From assembly GCA_963675425.1 (NCBI GenBank), contig OY776214.1:2790001-2854000 (forward strand): DNA of 64,000 nt. The letters are read 5' to 3'. The notes under the pieces were generated by a model. That model made no database searches. It was not told the origin of the DNA and was given only the letters and a program-made list of their open reading frames with translations. The position numbers and the translations under genes are program-made. Source of the DNA: Sporobacter sp963675425. GTDB lineage: Bacteria > Bacillota > Clostridia > Oscillospirales > Oscillospiraceae. Positions 45,583-54,217 of this stretch are shown piece by piece (position 1 is the first letter of the stretch; each line of letters starts with the position of its first letter).

Positions 45583-46356
45583 ATGCTTTTGGCTATTGAT
45601 GTCGGCAACTCAAACATCGTTATCGGCTGTATCGACGGCGGGGAGATCTCGCATGTATTCAGAATGGTGACCGATATATCGAAAACAGAGCACGAGTACG
45701 CCGCCGGCATCAAAAGCATACTCGAATTCGACGGGTTTTTATGCGAGGGCTTTGACGGGGCGATCATTTCGTCCGTCGTGCCGCCGCTTGTGCATGTTCT
45801 AAAAAACGCGGTCAAAAAAATCACCGGCAAAAATGCGCTGATTGTCGGCGCGGGCATCAAGACGGGGATGAATATTCTTATTGACGATCCCGCCCAGCTC
45901 GGCAGCGATCTCGTTGCCGACGGCGTGGCGGTCATCGCGTCGTATAAGCTGCCCGTTATCATCTTCGACATGGGCACGGCTACGACGATATCTGTCATTG
46001 ATGAGAAGGCCAACTTTCTCGGCGGCGCGCTCTTTCCGGGCGTTGCCCTGTCGATGAACGCGCTGTCCGGCAGTACGTCACAGCTGCCGCGCGTGCCGAT
46101 TGAACCGCCCGATAAGGTTGTGTGCGCCAATTCGATCGACTGCATGAAAAGCGGCGCGATCTTCGGCACCGCCGCCATGGTCGACGGTATGATCGACCGG
46201 ATTGAGGAGGAATTCGGCAGGAAAATGACAGTTGTGGCAACCGGCGGGCTGTCCTCGCGGATTGCCGAGTACTGCCGGCACGAGATCAATCTGGACGAAA
46301 ATCTGCTTCTCCGCGGCCTTGGTCTCATTTACGAGAAGAACACCAAAAAGAAATAG
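45583..46356 (+). CDS. coaX: Type III pantothenate kinase
   Basis: CoaX phosphorylates pantothenate, the first step of coenzyme A synthesis. It begins MLLAIDVGNSNIVIGC (the ASKHA phosphate loop), with later motifs DLVADGVAVIASYKLP, IIFDMGTATTISVID and VATGGLSSRI. The 257 residues are normal. It is co-transcribed with the S component. A terminator hairpin follows, directly bordering a dispersed repeat. Confidence 0.96.
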   Translation: MLLAIDVGNSNIVIGCIDGGEISHVFRMVTDISKTEHEYAAGIKSILEFDGFLCEGFDGAIISSVVPPLVHVLKNAVKKITGKNALIVGAGIKTGMNILIDDPAQLGSDLVADGVAVIASYKLPVIIFDMGTATTISVIDEKANFLGGALFPGVALSMNALSGSTSQLPRVPIEPPDKVVCANSIDCMKSGAIFGTAAMVDGMIDRIEEEFGRKMTVVATGGLSSRIAEYCRHEINLDENLLLRGLGLIYEKNTKKK

Positions 46357-46372
46357 CTTTTAAACAGCAATG

Positions 46373-46396
46373 CGGGGTGTCTAAGGACACCCCGTT
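46373..46396 (+). repeat. Left copy of the coaX terminator hairpin
   Basis: CGGGGTGTCTAAGGACACCC plus CGTT. This stem is followed by TTCAGA rather than a T run, because the dispersed element starts there. It is repeated at 46620-46643 with one base changed. Confidence 0.85.
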
Positions 46397-46617
46397 CAGA
46401 TTGTCGAAAAAGCCGCGAATGCGGCTTTTTCGACAAATAAAGGGTTCTCACGCTGAGGCGCTCGTAAAGTAATGCTTTTCGGAAGTGAATGCCTCAAAGC
46501 ATTTAAATCAAACAATTTTCGCCGATGAGACCAGACAACTCGCCGTCATCGCCGAAAATTAAATCGCACGGCGATTGGACGCACAAAAGAAGGACTAAAG
46601 ACTTATTCGACAGTCTG
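46397..46617 (+). repeat. Dispersed structured element, copy A (about 221 bp)
   Basis: The element has near-perfect 10-bp terminal inverted repeats (CAGATTGTCG at 46397-46406 and CGACAGTCTG at 46608-46617). Inside are a 15-bp hairpin (46402-46435), helix TGAGGC/GCCTCA (46454-46459 with 46491-46496), helix AATGCTT/AAGCATT (46471-46477 with 46497-46503) that interleaves with it as a pseudoknot, a long hairpin (46514-46560) with the loop GACCAGACAACTCGCCG, and a small hairpin AATCGC/GCGATT (46562-46576). No ORF is present. It lies between convergent coaX and the flavoprotein gene. Confidence 0.85.
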
Positions 46618-46619
46618 TA

Positions 46620-46646
46620 CGGGGTGTCTGAGGACACCCCGTTTTT
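46620..46646. terminator. Right copy of the coaX terminator with intact T run
   Basis: CGGGGTGTCTGAGGACACCC plus CG, then TTTTT. It repeats the hairpin left of element copy A and serves the convergent gene pair. Confidence 0.88.
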
Positions 46647-46672
46647 GCACGGCTGCTTCCCTGAGTCACGTA

Positions 46673-48097
46673 TTACGCGTCAAGTCCCTTCGATACGCTT
46701 TGTCCGGCGATGCGGCCGAAGACGATGCATTCGGCAATAGCGTTGCCGCCCAGCCGGTTTTTGCCGTGAATGCCGCCGCAGACCTCGCCGGCGGCGTACA
46801 GCCCCGGGATCGGACAGCGCTGCTTGTCCAGCACGCGGGTGCTGGTGTCGATCCGGAGCCCGCCCATGGTGTAATGGACGGAAGGCCACTGTGCGACGGC
46901 GTAAAACGGACCCTTGTCAAGCAGCAGCATCCGGCTTGTGATCGGCTCGCCGAAATCGGGATCGACGCCTGCTTTTACAGCGTCGTTGTGCCGCGCCACC
47001 GTATCCGCCAGCGCTTCGGCGGGGATGTCAGTTGCGCCGGCCAGCTCGCTCAAGGTTTCGGCACGGAAAAGCCGGCCGGACGATACGCCCCGTCGGAGTT
47101 CCTCGTCAGTCCGGCCTAACTTCTTAAATATGGCCTCCGTAAGAATGGAGTATGTTGGTTTGCTACCGGCCTTTACCTGCGCGTCTGAAACCGCATCACG
47201 CCCTAAAAGCTCATTGACGAAGCGCCGGCCCTGCGTGTTGACATAAATCAGCCCGTAATCCGGGCCGGAATAGCAATCCAGTGCAAACTTGTCAATCCCG
47301 CCGTTTTTCGGCTCGGCGCAGGGAAACAGCTGGATGAATTTCATATGGAGCGTATCCGCGCCGACGGCCTGAGCAAACCCGATCATTTCGCCCGTTGACC
47401 CTTTGTGTGTCGTGCAATTGTAAGACGCGTCGAGGGCCGGCTGATAAGCCGCGCGCAATGCTGTGTCACTGCCAAACCCGCCCGAGGCGATAACGACGCC
47501 CAGCCGCGCCTCCAACGCCTTTTCAGCGCCGCCCGCGACAATACGGACACCTTTTACCGGTCCTGCCATACCGTCCCGGCAGAGCGCGGTAACGGCTGTA
47601 TTCAGCCGCAGCGGTACGGCCAGTGAAAGTGTATGCTCCTTTAATATTTTGGCCAGATTGCAGGCGGCGTGATGGCTCCGGTAGGCGCTGTGGCCGCCGA
47701 TTTTGTTGAGTGTCCGGCTGAAGACGGCACCGGCATCCAGCAGCCAGTTAAGTCCGGACGGCGCCTCGCGTACGAGAATTTCGACGAGTGCCGGATCATT
47801 TAAATACCCGCCGCTTTTCAGCGTATCCGCCATATGCAGCTCCGGTGAGTCCTCACCAAGGCCGAGCTGCTCGCGTAGCTTCAGGCGGCTGTCCCAGCTG
47901 CAGTAGCCGCCGCCGGCGATGACGGAGTTTCCGCCAAAGTAGGGCATTTTCTCCAATATGACGACCTCAGCGCCCTTGAGCCGGGCCTCGGCTGCCGCCG
48001 CCAGGCCGGCAAAGCCGGAGCCAATCACGACGACGTCAACGGATTCGTCCCATTGTGCCGGTATCTCTGATGTCGAATGAGTATTCAAATCAGCCAT
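46673..48097 (-). CDS. Fumarate reductase/flavocytochrome c-type FAD protein
   Basis: A 474-residue FAD-dependent reductase or dehydrogenase of the fumarate reductase flavoprotein family. The FAD site VVVIGSGFAGLAAAAEA starts near residue 22, followed by EKMPYFGGNSVIAGGG. The active-site region contains VARHNDAV, VHYTMGGL and the C-terminal GGIHGKNRLGGNAIAECIV. It has no heme motifs, FMN-binding domain or signal peptide, so it acts in the cytoplasm with an unknown electron donor. Substrates of relatives include fumarate, urocanate and other enoates. AGGAGCG precedes the ATG. Confidence 0.88.
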   Translation of the reverse strand: MADLNTHSTSEIPAQWDESVDVVVIGSGFAGLAAAAEARLKGAEVVILEKMPYFGGNSVIAGGGYCSWDSRLKLREQLGLGEDSPELHMADTLKSGGYLNDPALVEILVREAPSGLNWLLDAGAVFSRTLNKIGGHSAYRSHHAACNLAKILKEHTLSLAVPLRLNTAVTALCRDGMAGPVKGVRIVAGGAEKALEARLGVVIASGGFGSDTALRAAYQPALDASYNCTTHKGSTGEMIGFAQAVGADTLHMKFIQLFPCAEPKNGGIDKFALDCYSGPDYGLIYVNTQGRRFVNELLGRDAVSDAQVKAGSKPTYSILTEAIFKKLGRTDEELRRGVSSGRLFRAETLSELAGATDIPAEALADTVARHNDAVKAGVDPDFGEPITSRMLLLDKGPFYAVAQWPSVHYTMGGLRIDTSTRVLDKQRCPIPGLYAAGEVCGGIHGKNRLGGNAIAECIVFGRIAGQSVSKGLDA

Positions 48098-48149
48098 AAT
48101 GAACGCTCCTATGCAGATTTATTGGAACCATTATATCACATGTCATCCG

Positions 48150-48190
48150 CCTGCCGTCCAATTAAGGAACAGGGGCTATGCCCCTATGAC
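48150..48190. repeat. REP-like palindrome
   Basis: CAGGGGC-TAT-GCCCCTATGAC preceded by CCAATTAAGGAA matches 31571-31609, with paired changes in the stem. Confidence 0.55.
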
Positions 48191-48274
48191 AGGCTGAACG
48201 CCGCGGAGAACATCGGCGGCGTTGTCGTTTGGCTGCCAGCGGGGGAGAAGGAGTTGTATTGTCTGGTCAGACCG

Positions 48275-49222
48275 TCAGCCGGCTGTGGCGTAGCCCTCGT
48301 TACGGACAAGCGCTTGGCCGTCCGGCGTTTGGATCCAGTTAAACAGGATCCTCTCCGGGCTGTCCTCGGCCGCGTCGGCGCGGACGACGGCGTAAAAGTC
48401 GTTGACGAAGGGATAGTCTCCCGCGGTGATGCTATCGATCGACGGCGCGACGCCGTCCACTGATAACAGCCGGATATTTTCGTCAAGCTTCATTCGGCTG
48501 ACGTAATAATATACATTGTAGCCGATAGCGGCTTCAGCCCCGTCATAGACCGCCACGGCGTCCACAAGGCCGCCCATCTCACCGATGACATAATCCGCCG
48601 GCGCTTCGGCCATCGGGACACCCTTCATGACGAGCTTGTTCATCATCGTCTGGCTGCCGGACAGCAGCTGGCGCTGATAGGCGCGAATCGCAATGTCCTC
48701 GCCGCCAACTTCCTGCCAGTTGGTGATCTGCCCGGAGTATATACCGACAAGCTGCTCTTCCGTCAGGCTCGGAACCGGGTTTTTTGTATTGACGAGAAAA
48801 ACCAGCGCATCCTTGCCGATGGGGGCCATCTCCAGCTCGACGCCTTGTCCCTCGGCGTAGGCCAGAGAATCCGGGGACGGCGCGTAAACCAATAGCACGT
48901 CGGCGTTGCCGTCAATGAGGCTGACGTATGCGTCGTCGGTCCCCGAAACGGTGACGTTGTCCTCGCGGGGTATGCCCAAAAGTACTGAGCGCACCGCTGA
49001 AATGAGTGGGATGGTTGCCGTTGAGCCGTCAATGCGCGGCATGGTCTCCGGTGTAAACACAAAAGCCTCCGGCTCAGCCGAATCGGATGCCGGAGCCGCG
49101 GAGGCCTCGGCTGACGGTGTTGAAGATGCTGACGCCGCCGCATCCGGCGGCGTTTCGGCCGTACAGGCGGATAGCGCTGTGATGATAACGCAGGATAACA
49201 GGCCTGCTAAAAAACGCTTCAT
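48275..49222 (-). CDS. PstS-like substrate-binding lipoprotein
   Basis: A 315-residue lipoprotein (signal and lipobox TALSAC) with a Ser/Ala-rich linker and a periplasmic-binding-protein-like domain of the phosphate-binding PstS type (NWQEVGGEDIAIRAYQRQLLSGSQTMM; GYNVYYYVSRM). No ABC permease or ATPase genes lie beside it, so transport of phosphate is not established. It follows the WG-repeat lipoprotein gene by 11 nt, as one operon. ATG 49222 is 6 nt after GAGGAGG; the longer start overlaps that site. Confidence 0.83.
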   Translation of the reverse strand: MKRFLAGLLSCVIITALSACTAETPPDAAASASSTPSAEASAAPASDSAEPEAFVFTPETMPRIDGSTATIPLISAVRSVLLGIPREDNVTVSGTDDAYVSLIDGNADVLLVYAPSPDSLAYAEGQGVELEMAPIGKDALVFLVNTKNPVPSLTEEQLVGIYSGQITNWQEVGGEDIAIRAYQRQLLSGSQTMMNKLVMKGVPMAEAPADYVIGEMGGLVDAVAVYDGAEAAIGYNVYYYVSRMKLDENIRLLSVDGVAPSIDSITAGDYPFVNDFYAVVRADAAEDSPERILFNWIQTPDGQALVRNEGYATAG

Positions 49223-49233
49223 GATGTTCCTCC

Positions 49234-50832
49234 TCAATCGTTTAGATAATCGTAGAGCGGCGCTTTAACCACCCAGTTTCCGTTCTCGTCCAGAAGCCCG
49301 CCGTAGGTATCGGTACGCGCGAGATACCGCCCGTCAAAGAATACGATTGACAGATATGTGCCGGGCAGCACGCGCTGGCCCGTCTCGTCGTACAGTGTTG
49401 TCCAGAATGCCCACGTTGACGGATCGTACGGCTCCCCCAGCTCAACGACTATAAATCCGTCCCTCGAATACTTAATACGGCCGTCAAACGGCCCGGCGAC
49501 CGTTTCGCCGCTGCGGTCGGCAATCTTCCACGTCTCGGGATCTCCGCGCAGGGACAATGCGAAATTTCCGTTGTCAAGCATCGCGATGTTTGTAGCCTCC
49601 GGAAAATGCAGTGTGTTGCCCGCCCATTCCACCGTGACGCCATCTTCGCTGCTGCTCATAAAGCTTGGGGTCTCCGACCCGGCCCAGGGCGTGCGCTCAC
49701 CGGTTAACAAATTGACGGATATCTGACTGTCCTGCTCGGAGAGTATGGCTGTCGCGCCCGTTCTTTTTGAAAACCAGGTGTCCGTCGGCCCAAACAATAT
49801 CTTGCCGCCCAATCCGATGACGCCAGCTAAACCGGGAGCATCTGGTGTACCGTCCGTCAGGAATTCGGCCGTGCCGTCTGAATACGAGGAAATAAAGTCG
49901 TACTGAGGCGGTACCACAATGTTTCCATCCCGGTCGACCACGCCGTATTTTCCGTCCTCATAAAACCGCACGCGCCCGTCGCAAAATATCAGGCCGTGAT
50001 TGAGCGGATACGACGGGTCGTCGCTGGTTTCAAAAAAGTCGACCTGTGCCGGCGGCGTCCCGAACGGGCCGAGCACGACCGTGCCGGTGTCGTTGATAAA
50101 GCTGAACGTTGTCCCATCGCCCGAGAGAACGGATGCCAGTCCCTCTGAAAAGCATACCGGCGCGTTGTAAACGAGGGGGAGGATTTCACTGCCGTCATAG
50201 TCGATGACGCCCCATTTCCCATTGCGGCGGACGGTGATGTACTCGTAAGTGACGTTCTCGCGCCACTGAAGTGCACGGTCGGATGCAAACTCCGTGCCAT
50301 AGCATTGGGTCTCGACGTCGTCGTACTCCTCGGCCCAGCTGCCGTCCAGCTTTGCCAGTGTTATTTTAGAGATGTCCCGGTAATCCTTGTCCCGGGCGTA
50401 TTTAGTCAGCTTATACAGCCTTAGTCCGTCTTTTTCGATGATTTGGACCTCGTTATAAGCCGGGTCGCAGATGACGCGGCCCTGTTCATCGCACAGCCCG
50501 TACAGCTCGCCCTGCATCCACATCTGCGTGAGGTGGCCGCCGATATACGGCCAGATGCGCCCGTAATCGCCGCGGGGGATAAGCGCCAGTGTGACGTCCT
50601 CATAAAAACGCGGCGGCGGACTGGGCGGTATGTATTCTGTCTGGGGCAGCAGCCCGTCCGGCAAAAGTACGCCGCCGGACTCGGTGGCATTTGCGGACGT
50701 ATCGCCGGTATCTGCAGCGGTCTCCGATGCTTCTCCGGACGGCGTCACTGAAGTCTGCGCTCCCGGCACGCCGGCGCAGGAGGATAGCACTACCATAAGT
50801 GCCGCTAAAAGAAGCGCGCCTTTTTTTCGCAC
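49234..50832 (-). CDS. WG-repeat lipoprotein
   Basis: A 532-residue lipoprotein with lipobox LSSC near residue 19 and a Ser/Thr-rich linker. The body contains WG-type repeats in which a 'G.wGviD..G.ei.p..Y' pattern recurs (NGKWGVIDYDGSEILPLVYN, DGKYGVVDRDGNIVVPPQYD, LYGLCDEQGRVICDPAYNE, YGGLLDENGNWV). Such repeats form beta-propeller or beta-sheet arrays with unknown ligands. The GTG start has GAGGTGAT 6 nt upstream. It leads an operon with the PstS-like lipoprotein, so the two may work together at the cell surface. Confidence 0.87.
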   Translation of the reverse strand: MRKKGALLLAALMVVLSSCAGVPGAQTSVTPSGEASETAADTGDTSANATESGGVLLPDGLLPQTEYIPPSPPPRFYEDVTLALIPRGDYGRIWPYIGGHLTQMWMQGELYGLCDEQGRVICDPAYNEVQIIEKDGLRLYKLTKYARDKDYRDISKITLAKLDGSWAEEYDDVETQCYGTEFASDRALQWRENVTYEYITVRRNGKWGVIDYDGSEILPLVYNAPVCFSEGLASVLSGDGTTFSFINDTGTVVLGPFGTPPAQVDFFETSDDPSYPLNHGLIFCDGRVRFYEDGKYGVVDRDGNIVVPPQYDFISSYSDGTAEFLTDGTPDAPGLAGVIGLGGKILFGPTDTWFSKRTGATAILSEQDSQISVNLLTGERTPWAGSETPSFMSSSEDGVTVEWAGNTLHFPEATNIAMLDNGNFALSLRGDPETWKIADRSGETVAGPFDGRIKYSRDGFIVVELGEPYDPSTWAFWTTLYDETGQRVLPGTYLSIVFFDGRYLARTDTYGGLLDENGNWVVKAPLYDYLND

Positions 50833-51003
50833 GTTATATCACCTCGTTTGTCAGGCTTTGTTTTCATTTAGAGTGACATATAAATTGACGTTATAGTTAA
50901 GCAGGATGTTCCCGGATTTTACCAAAGCCTGTACACAGTTTGCGCCCGTCGGTCGGAGAAGTCAATAGTACATAGACGGTAGGGAATGACCTCAGGGGCG
51001 TTT

Positions 51004-51222
51004 TACAACTTGAAAAACTCTTTTGTTCTTCGTCTTTGCGTCCAATCGCCGTGCGACCCCATTTTCGCTGACGACGGCGAGTTGTCTGGTCTCGGCAACG
51101 AAAATTGTTGTATATCAACGCTTTGAGGAATTCAATTCTGAAGAGTGTTACTTTGAAAGGCCCGCAGGCCGAGAGCCTTAATATGTCGAAAAAGCCGTGG
51201 GTGCGGCTTTTTCGACAGTCAG
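51004..51222 (-). repeat. Dispersed structured element, copy B (about 219 bp)
   Basis: Read on the minus strand, it starts CTGACTGTCG directly after the rnpB terminator stem. It contains the first hairpin (14-bp stem), the invariant loop GACCAGACAACTCGCCG and the GCACGGCGATTGG segment. It is the most divergent copy: the two pseudoknot helices carry mismatches, and no second terminator copy is found on the far side. It lies between rnpB and the WG-repeat gene, in the same direction as both. The stretch 50833-51003 otherwise shows nothing I can identify. Confidence 0.75.
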
Positions 51223-51258
51223 CAAAAGCGCCGACTCAGATGAGTCGGCGCTTTTGCT
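51221..51258 (-). terminator. Terminator of rnpB
   Basis: An 18-bp stem (51221-51238 with 51241-51258) of AGCAAAAGCGCCGACTCA type, overlapping the very 3' end of the RNase P RNA. Element copy B begins immediately after it. Confidence 0.85.
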
Positions 51259-51617
51259 GCGAGCAAGCCTGTAAGCCGGATTCTGTCGTGGACAGCCATC
51301 TATCTAGGCCCATCGTTGCCGATGAGCTCAAGCCACCTCCATGAGAGCGGCCGGGCCGGCCTGTTGCTCTCGTACCACGGTGTTGCTCCGGATAGAGTTT
51401 ACAGCAGCGGACTGTCTCCAGCCGCCGAGTGAGCTCTTACCTCACTTTTCCACCCTTACCGCTTCCGTAACACCGAAAGCGGTGGTATATCTCTGTTGCA
51501 CTTGTCCTGAAGTCGCCTTCGGCGGGCGTTACCCGTTATCCTTGCCCTGTGGAGCCCGGACTTTCCTCGCGAGAAGCTTTTCAGCTTTCTCCCGCGGCTG
51601 CCTGGCTTACTCGCAAC
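51256..51617 (-). ncRNA. rnpB: RNase P RNA, bacterial type A
   Basis: On the minus strand the conserved RNase P blocks appear in order: GAGGAAAGTCCGGGCTCC near the 5' end, GGATAACGGGTAACGCCC, AGGGTGGAAAAGTGAGGTAA, and ACAGAATCCGGCTTACAGGC at the 3' end. The ends pair as P1 (GCGAGTAAGC with GCTTGCTCGC). The presence of the P6/P16-P17-type segments and the overall layout suggest type A. Length is about 362 nt. Its strong promoter is at 51623-51651. Confidence 0.95.
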
Positions 51618-51622
51618 TACCT

Positions 51623-51651
51623 ATTATAAAGCATTCCAATCTTTTTGTCAA
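51623..51651 (-). promoter_or_regulatory. Consensus promoter of rnpB
   Basis: Minus strand: TTGACA (51646-51651), a 17-nt spacer and TATAAT (51623-51628), ending 6 nt before the RNA. Confidence 0.9.
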
Positions 51652-51679
51652 TGACGGCTGTTTATTGGCAAGTTTCTGT

Positions 51680-51708
51680 TTGAAAAACAGATGTTTCCAT
51701 TATATAAT
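51680..51708 (+). promoter_or_regulatory. Promoter of murD
   Basis: TTGAAA (51680-51685), a 17-nt spacer and TATAAT (51703-51708), divergent from the rnpB promoter. Confidence 0.8.
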
Positions 51709-51793
51709 ATTAAAACGCGAAAGCGCGTCTTTTGCCCGCACAACGGGTAAAATACTCTGTATAAAGCAATTTTTGCGCTCATGAGGTGAGGAT

Positions 51794-53173
51794 TTGAAAC
51801 TGGACGACTATATCCGTTCCATCCGCGATAAAAAGATTGCCGTTATCGGCATCGGCGTGAGCAACACGCCGCTTATTGAGCTCCTGCTCGACGGTGGCTG
51901 CCGCGTCACAGCCTGTGATAGGTCCGAGCGCGCCCGTCTTGGGGCGCTGGCGGCGCGGCTGGAGGAGCGGGGCGCACGGCTCCGCCTGGGTGAAGATTAT
52001 CTGAAAGGGCTCGACGCTGATATTATTTTTCGTACGCCCGGGATGCGGCCCGACTTACCTGAGCTGGCCTCGGCCGTACAAAACGGCGCGGTATTGACCT
52101 CGGAGATGGAGGTCTTTTTTGACGTCTGCCCGTGCCGGATGATCGGCGTTACCGGCAGCGACGGCAAAACGACGACAACGTCCATCATTGCCGAGCTGCT
52201 GCGGGCGTCCGGTCATACCGTCCATGTGGGCGGCAATATCGGTACGCCGTTATTAAATCAGGCCGACGACATGCATGAAGATGATTTTGCCGTTTTGGAG
52301 CTGTCGTCGTTTCAGCTCATGACGATGAAGAAAAGCCCACCAGTCGCCGCCGTGACGAACATTACGCCAAACCATCTCGACATGCACCTGGATATGGACG
52401 AGTACATTGAGGCCAAGCGGAATATTCTCCGCTACCAGTCGCCGTCCGATACGGCCGTTTTGAATATTGACAACGAGATCACCCAAGCCTTCTCCGAGAC
52501 CGCGCGGGCAAATGTTCTGACCTTCAGCCTGAAGCGCCGGGTGGAAAACGGCGTTTATCTGGATGGAGAGACAATATATACGGCAGAAGGCGGCAAAGCC
52601 GAGCCGCTGCTTGATACGTCACGGATCTATCTGCCGGGTATACACAATATCGAAAATTACATGGCGGCGTTTGCAGCCGTCCGCGGACTCGTTGACCGTG
52701 AAACATGCCGGAGGGTTGCCGAGACGTTTAAAGGCGTGACGCACCGCATCGAGTTGGTGCGGACTTTAGACGGCGTGCGGTATTATAACGACTCCATCGC
52801 GTCAAGCCCCACGCGCACCATAGCGGGCCTGCGCTCGTTTAAGCAAAAGGTCATTCTGATTGCGGGCGGCAAGGACAAGGGCGTACCGTTTGATACGCTG
52901 GGCCCGGAGATCGTCGAGCATGTAAAGACGCTGGTGCTTACGGGGCTCACGGCACCGAAAATACGCGCCGCCGTCGAGAACGCGCCGGGCTATAACGGCA
53001 GCCCGGTGATCCTTGAAAAAGAAGATTTTAACGAGGCCGTGTTGGCGGCGCACGCTGCGGCGGAAAGCGGGGATATTGTTATTTTATCGCCGGCCTGCAC
53101 CTCGTTTGACCGATTTAAGAACTTTGAAGAACGCGGGAATACTTTTAAAGAGATTGTCAACGGATTGGAGTAA
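51794..53173 (+). CDS. murD: UDP-N-acetylmuramoyl-L-alanine:D-glutamate ligase
   Basis: MurD adds D-glutamate to UDP-MurNAc-L-Ala in peptidoglycan precursor synthesis. The ATP loop GVTGSDGKTTT lies near residues 116-126, followed by GGNIGTPLL and ELSSFQLMTM, with NITPNHLDMH and the late YNDSIASSPTRTIAG. The 459 residues are normal. The start is TTG behind GAGGTGAGG. It is separate from any mur/fts cluster here and is followed by the two M42 peptidase genes. Confidence 0.96.
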   Translation: MKLDDYIRSIRDKKIAVIGIGVSNTPLIELLLDGGCRVTACDRSERARLGALAARLEERGARLRLGEDYLKGLDADIIFRTPGMRPDLPELASAVQNGAVLTSEMEVFFDVCPCRMIGVTGSDGKTTTTSIIAELLRASGHTVHVGGNIGTPLLNQADDMHEDDFAVLELSSFQLMTMKKSPPVAAVTNITPNHLDMHLDMDEYIEAKRNILRYQSPSDTAVLNIDNEITQAFSETARANVLTFSLKRRVENGVYLDGETIYTAEGGKAEPLLDTSRIYLPGIHNIENYMAAFAAVRGLVDRETCRRVAETFKGVTHRIELVRTLDGVRYYNDSIASSPTRTIAGLRSFKQKVILIAGGKDKGVPFDTLGPEIVEHVKTLVLTGLTAPKIRAAVENAPGYNGSPVILEKEDFNEAVLAAHAAAESGDIVILSPACTSFDRFKNFEERGNTFKEIVNGLE

Positions 53174-53179
53174 AAAGCT

Positions 53180-54217
53180 ATGGCAATTAAGGATGATATT
53201 ATTAAACTCAGCGCCGCCTCCGGGCCGTCCGGCTTTGAGCGGGATGTGGCGCGTCTTGCGTCCGGGCTGCTGGCGCTGTTAATGGACGAGGTCACAACGG
53301 ATGTGATGGGTAATGTTATCGGCGTGAAGCGCTGCGGAAAGCAAAACGCGAAAAAGCTGATGCTCGACGCGCATCTGGACGAAATCGGGTTTATCATCAC
53401 CGGTCACGAGGAAGGCTTTTTGCGTTTTGCTGCCGTCGGCGGCGTCGACGCGCGCATGCTGCCGGCCTCGGAGCTGAAAATTCTGACGGACGAGCCACTC
53501 GTCGGCATCGTGGGCGTGACCCCGCCCCACATCCAGAAGAGCGGCGAATCGGACAAGACCATCAAGATCGAGGATTTATATATCGATATCGGCCTCCCGC
53601 AGGAGGCGGCGCAGCAGGCCGTCCCTGTGGGGACATTTGCTGTCTACAATACGGGTGCCCGCTTATTCGGCACGGATCTCGTGTGCGGCAAGGCGCTTGA
53701 CGACCGGGCTTGCTTTGCCGTGATCCTGCGCGCGCTGGAGCTTTTAAAAGACGAAACGCTGGAAGCGGATCTGTACGTGCTGGCATCATCCCAGGAGGAG
53801 GTCGGCACGCGCGGGGCCAAGACGGGCGCGTTTGCCATCGATCCCGACTGGTGCGTCGTCATCGACGCCGACCACGCCAAGACGCCAGATCACACGAAAT
53901 ACGACGCCAAGCTTGTCGGCGGCGGCGTTGTGATCGCTATCGGCCCCAATATGAACCGGGCTTTCACCGACGAGGCCGTCCGGCTGGCCGGAGAAAGCGC
54001 CATCGCCTATCAGATCGGGGTGGAGCCCGGCGATTCCGGCACGAACGCGCGCGTTATCCAGGTGTCGCGCGCCGGGATTGCCACGGCGCTTTTAAGCCTG
54101 CCGCTCAAATATATGCATAGCCCGGTGGAAGTCGTCTCCCTGCAGGATGCCGAGGCTGCCGCCAAGCTTCTGGCGGCGCTTGCTAAAAACGTGAAAGGGG
54201 AGAACAGCCATGCTTGA
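53180..54217 (+). CDS. M42 family metallopeptidase (first of two)
   Basis: A 345-residue cytoplasmic aminopeptidase of the M42 (glutamyl aminopeptidase/cellulase-M-like) family. The dinuclear metal ligands are in LDAHLDEIGF, KALDDRACFAV, SSQEEVGTRGAKT and VIDADHAKT, and the catalytic Glu lies in QEEVGTRG. It overlaps the second M42 gene by 8 nt. The two are similar but differ through the middle, suggesting an old tandem duplication. The substrate is probably short peptides. Confidence 0.93.
   Translation: MAIKDDIIKLSAASGPSGFERDVARLASGLLALLMDEVTTDVMGNVIGVKRCGKQNAKKLMLDAHLDEIGFIITGHEEGFLRFAAVGGVDARMLPASELKILTDEPLVGIVGVTPPHIQKSGESDKTIKIEDLYIDIGLPQEAAQQAVPVGTFAVYNTGARLFGTDLVCGKALDDRACFAVILRALELLKDETLEADLYVLASSQEEVGTRGAKTGAFAIDPDWCVVIDADHAKTPDHTKYDAKLVGGGVVIAIGPNMNRAFTDEAVRLAGESAIAYQIGVEPGDSGTNARVIQVSRAGIATALLSLPLKYMHSPVEVVSLQDAEAAAKLLAALAKNVKGENSHA

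Noticed and set aside
46402..46435. The first hairpin of the dispersed element as an ordinary terminator
   Set aside because: Its T run is inside the stem and a proper terminator already stands immediately before it; the hairpin recurs only as part of the element.
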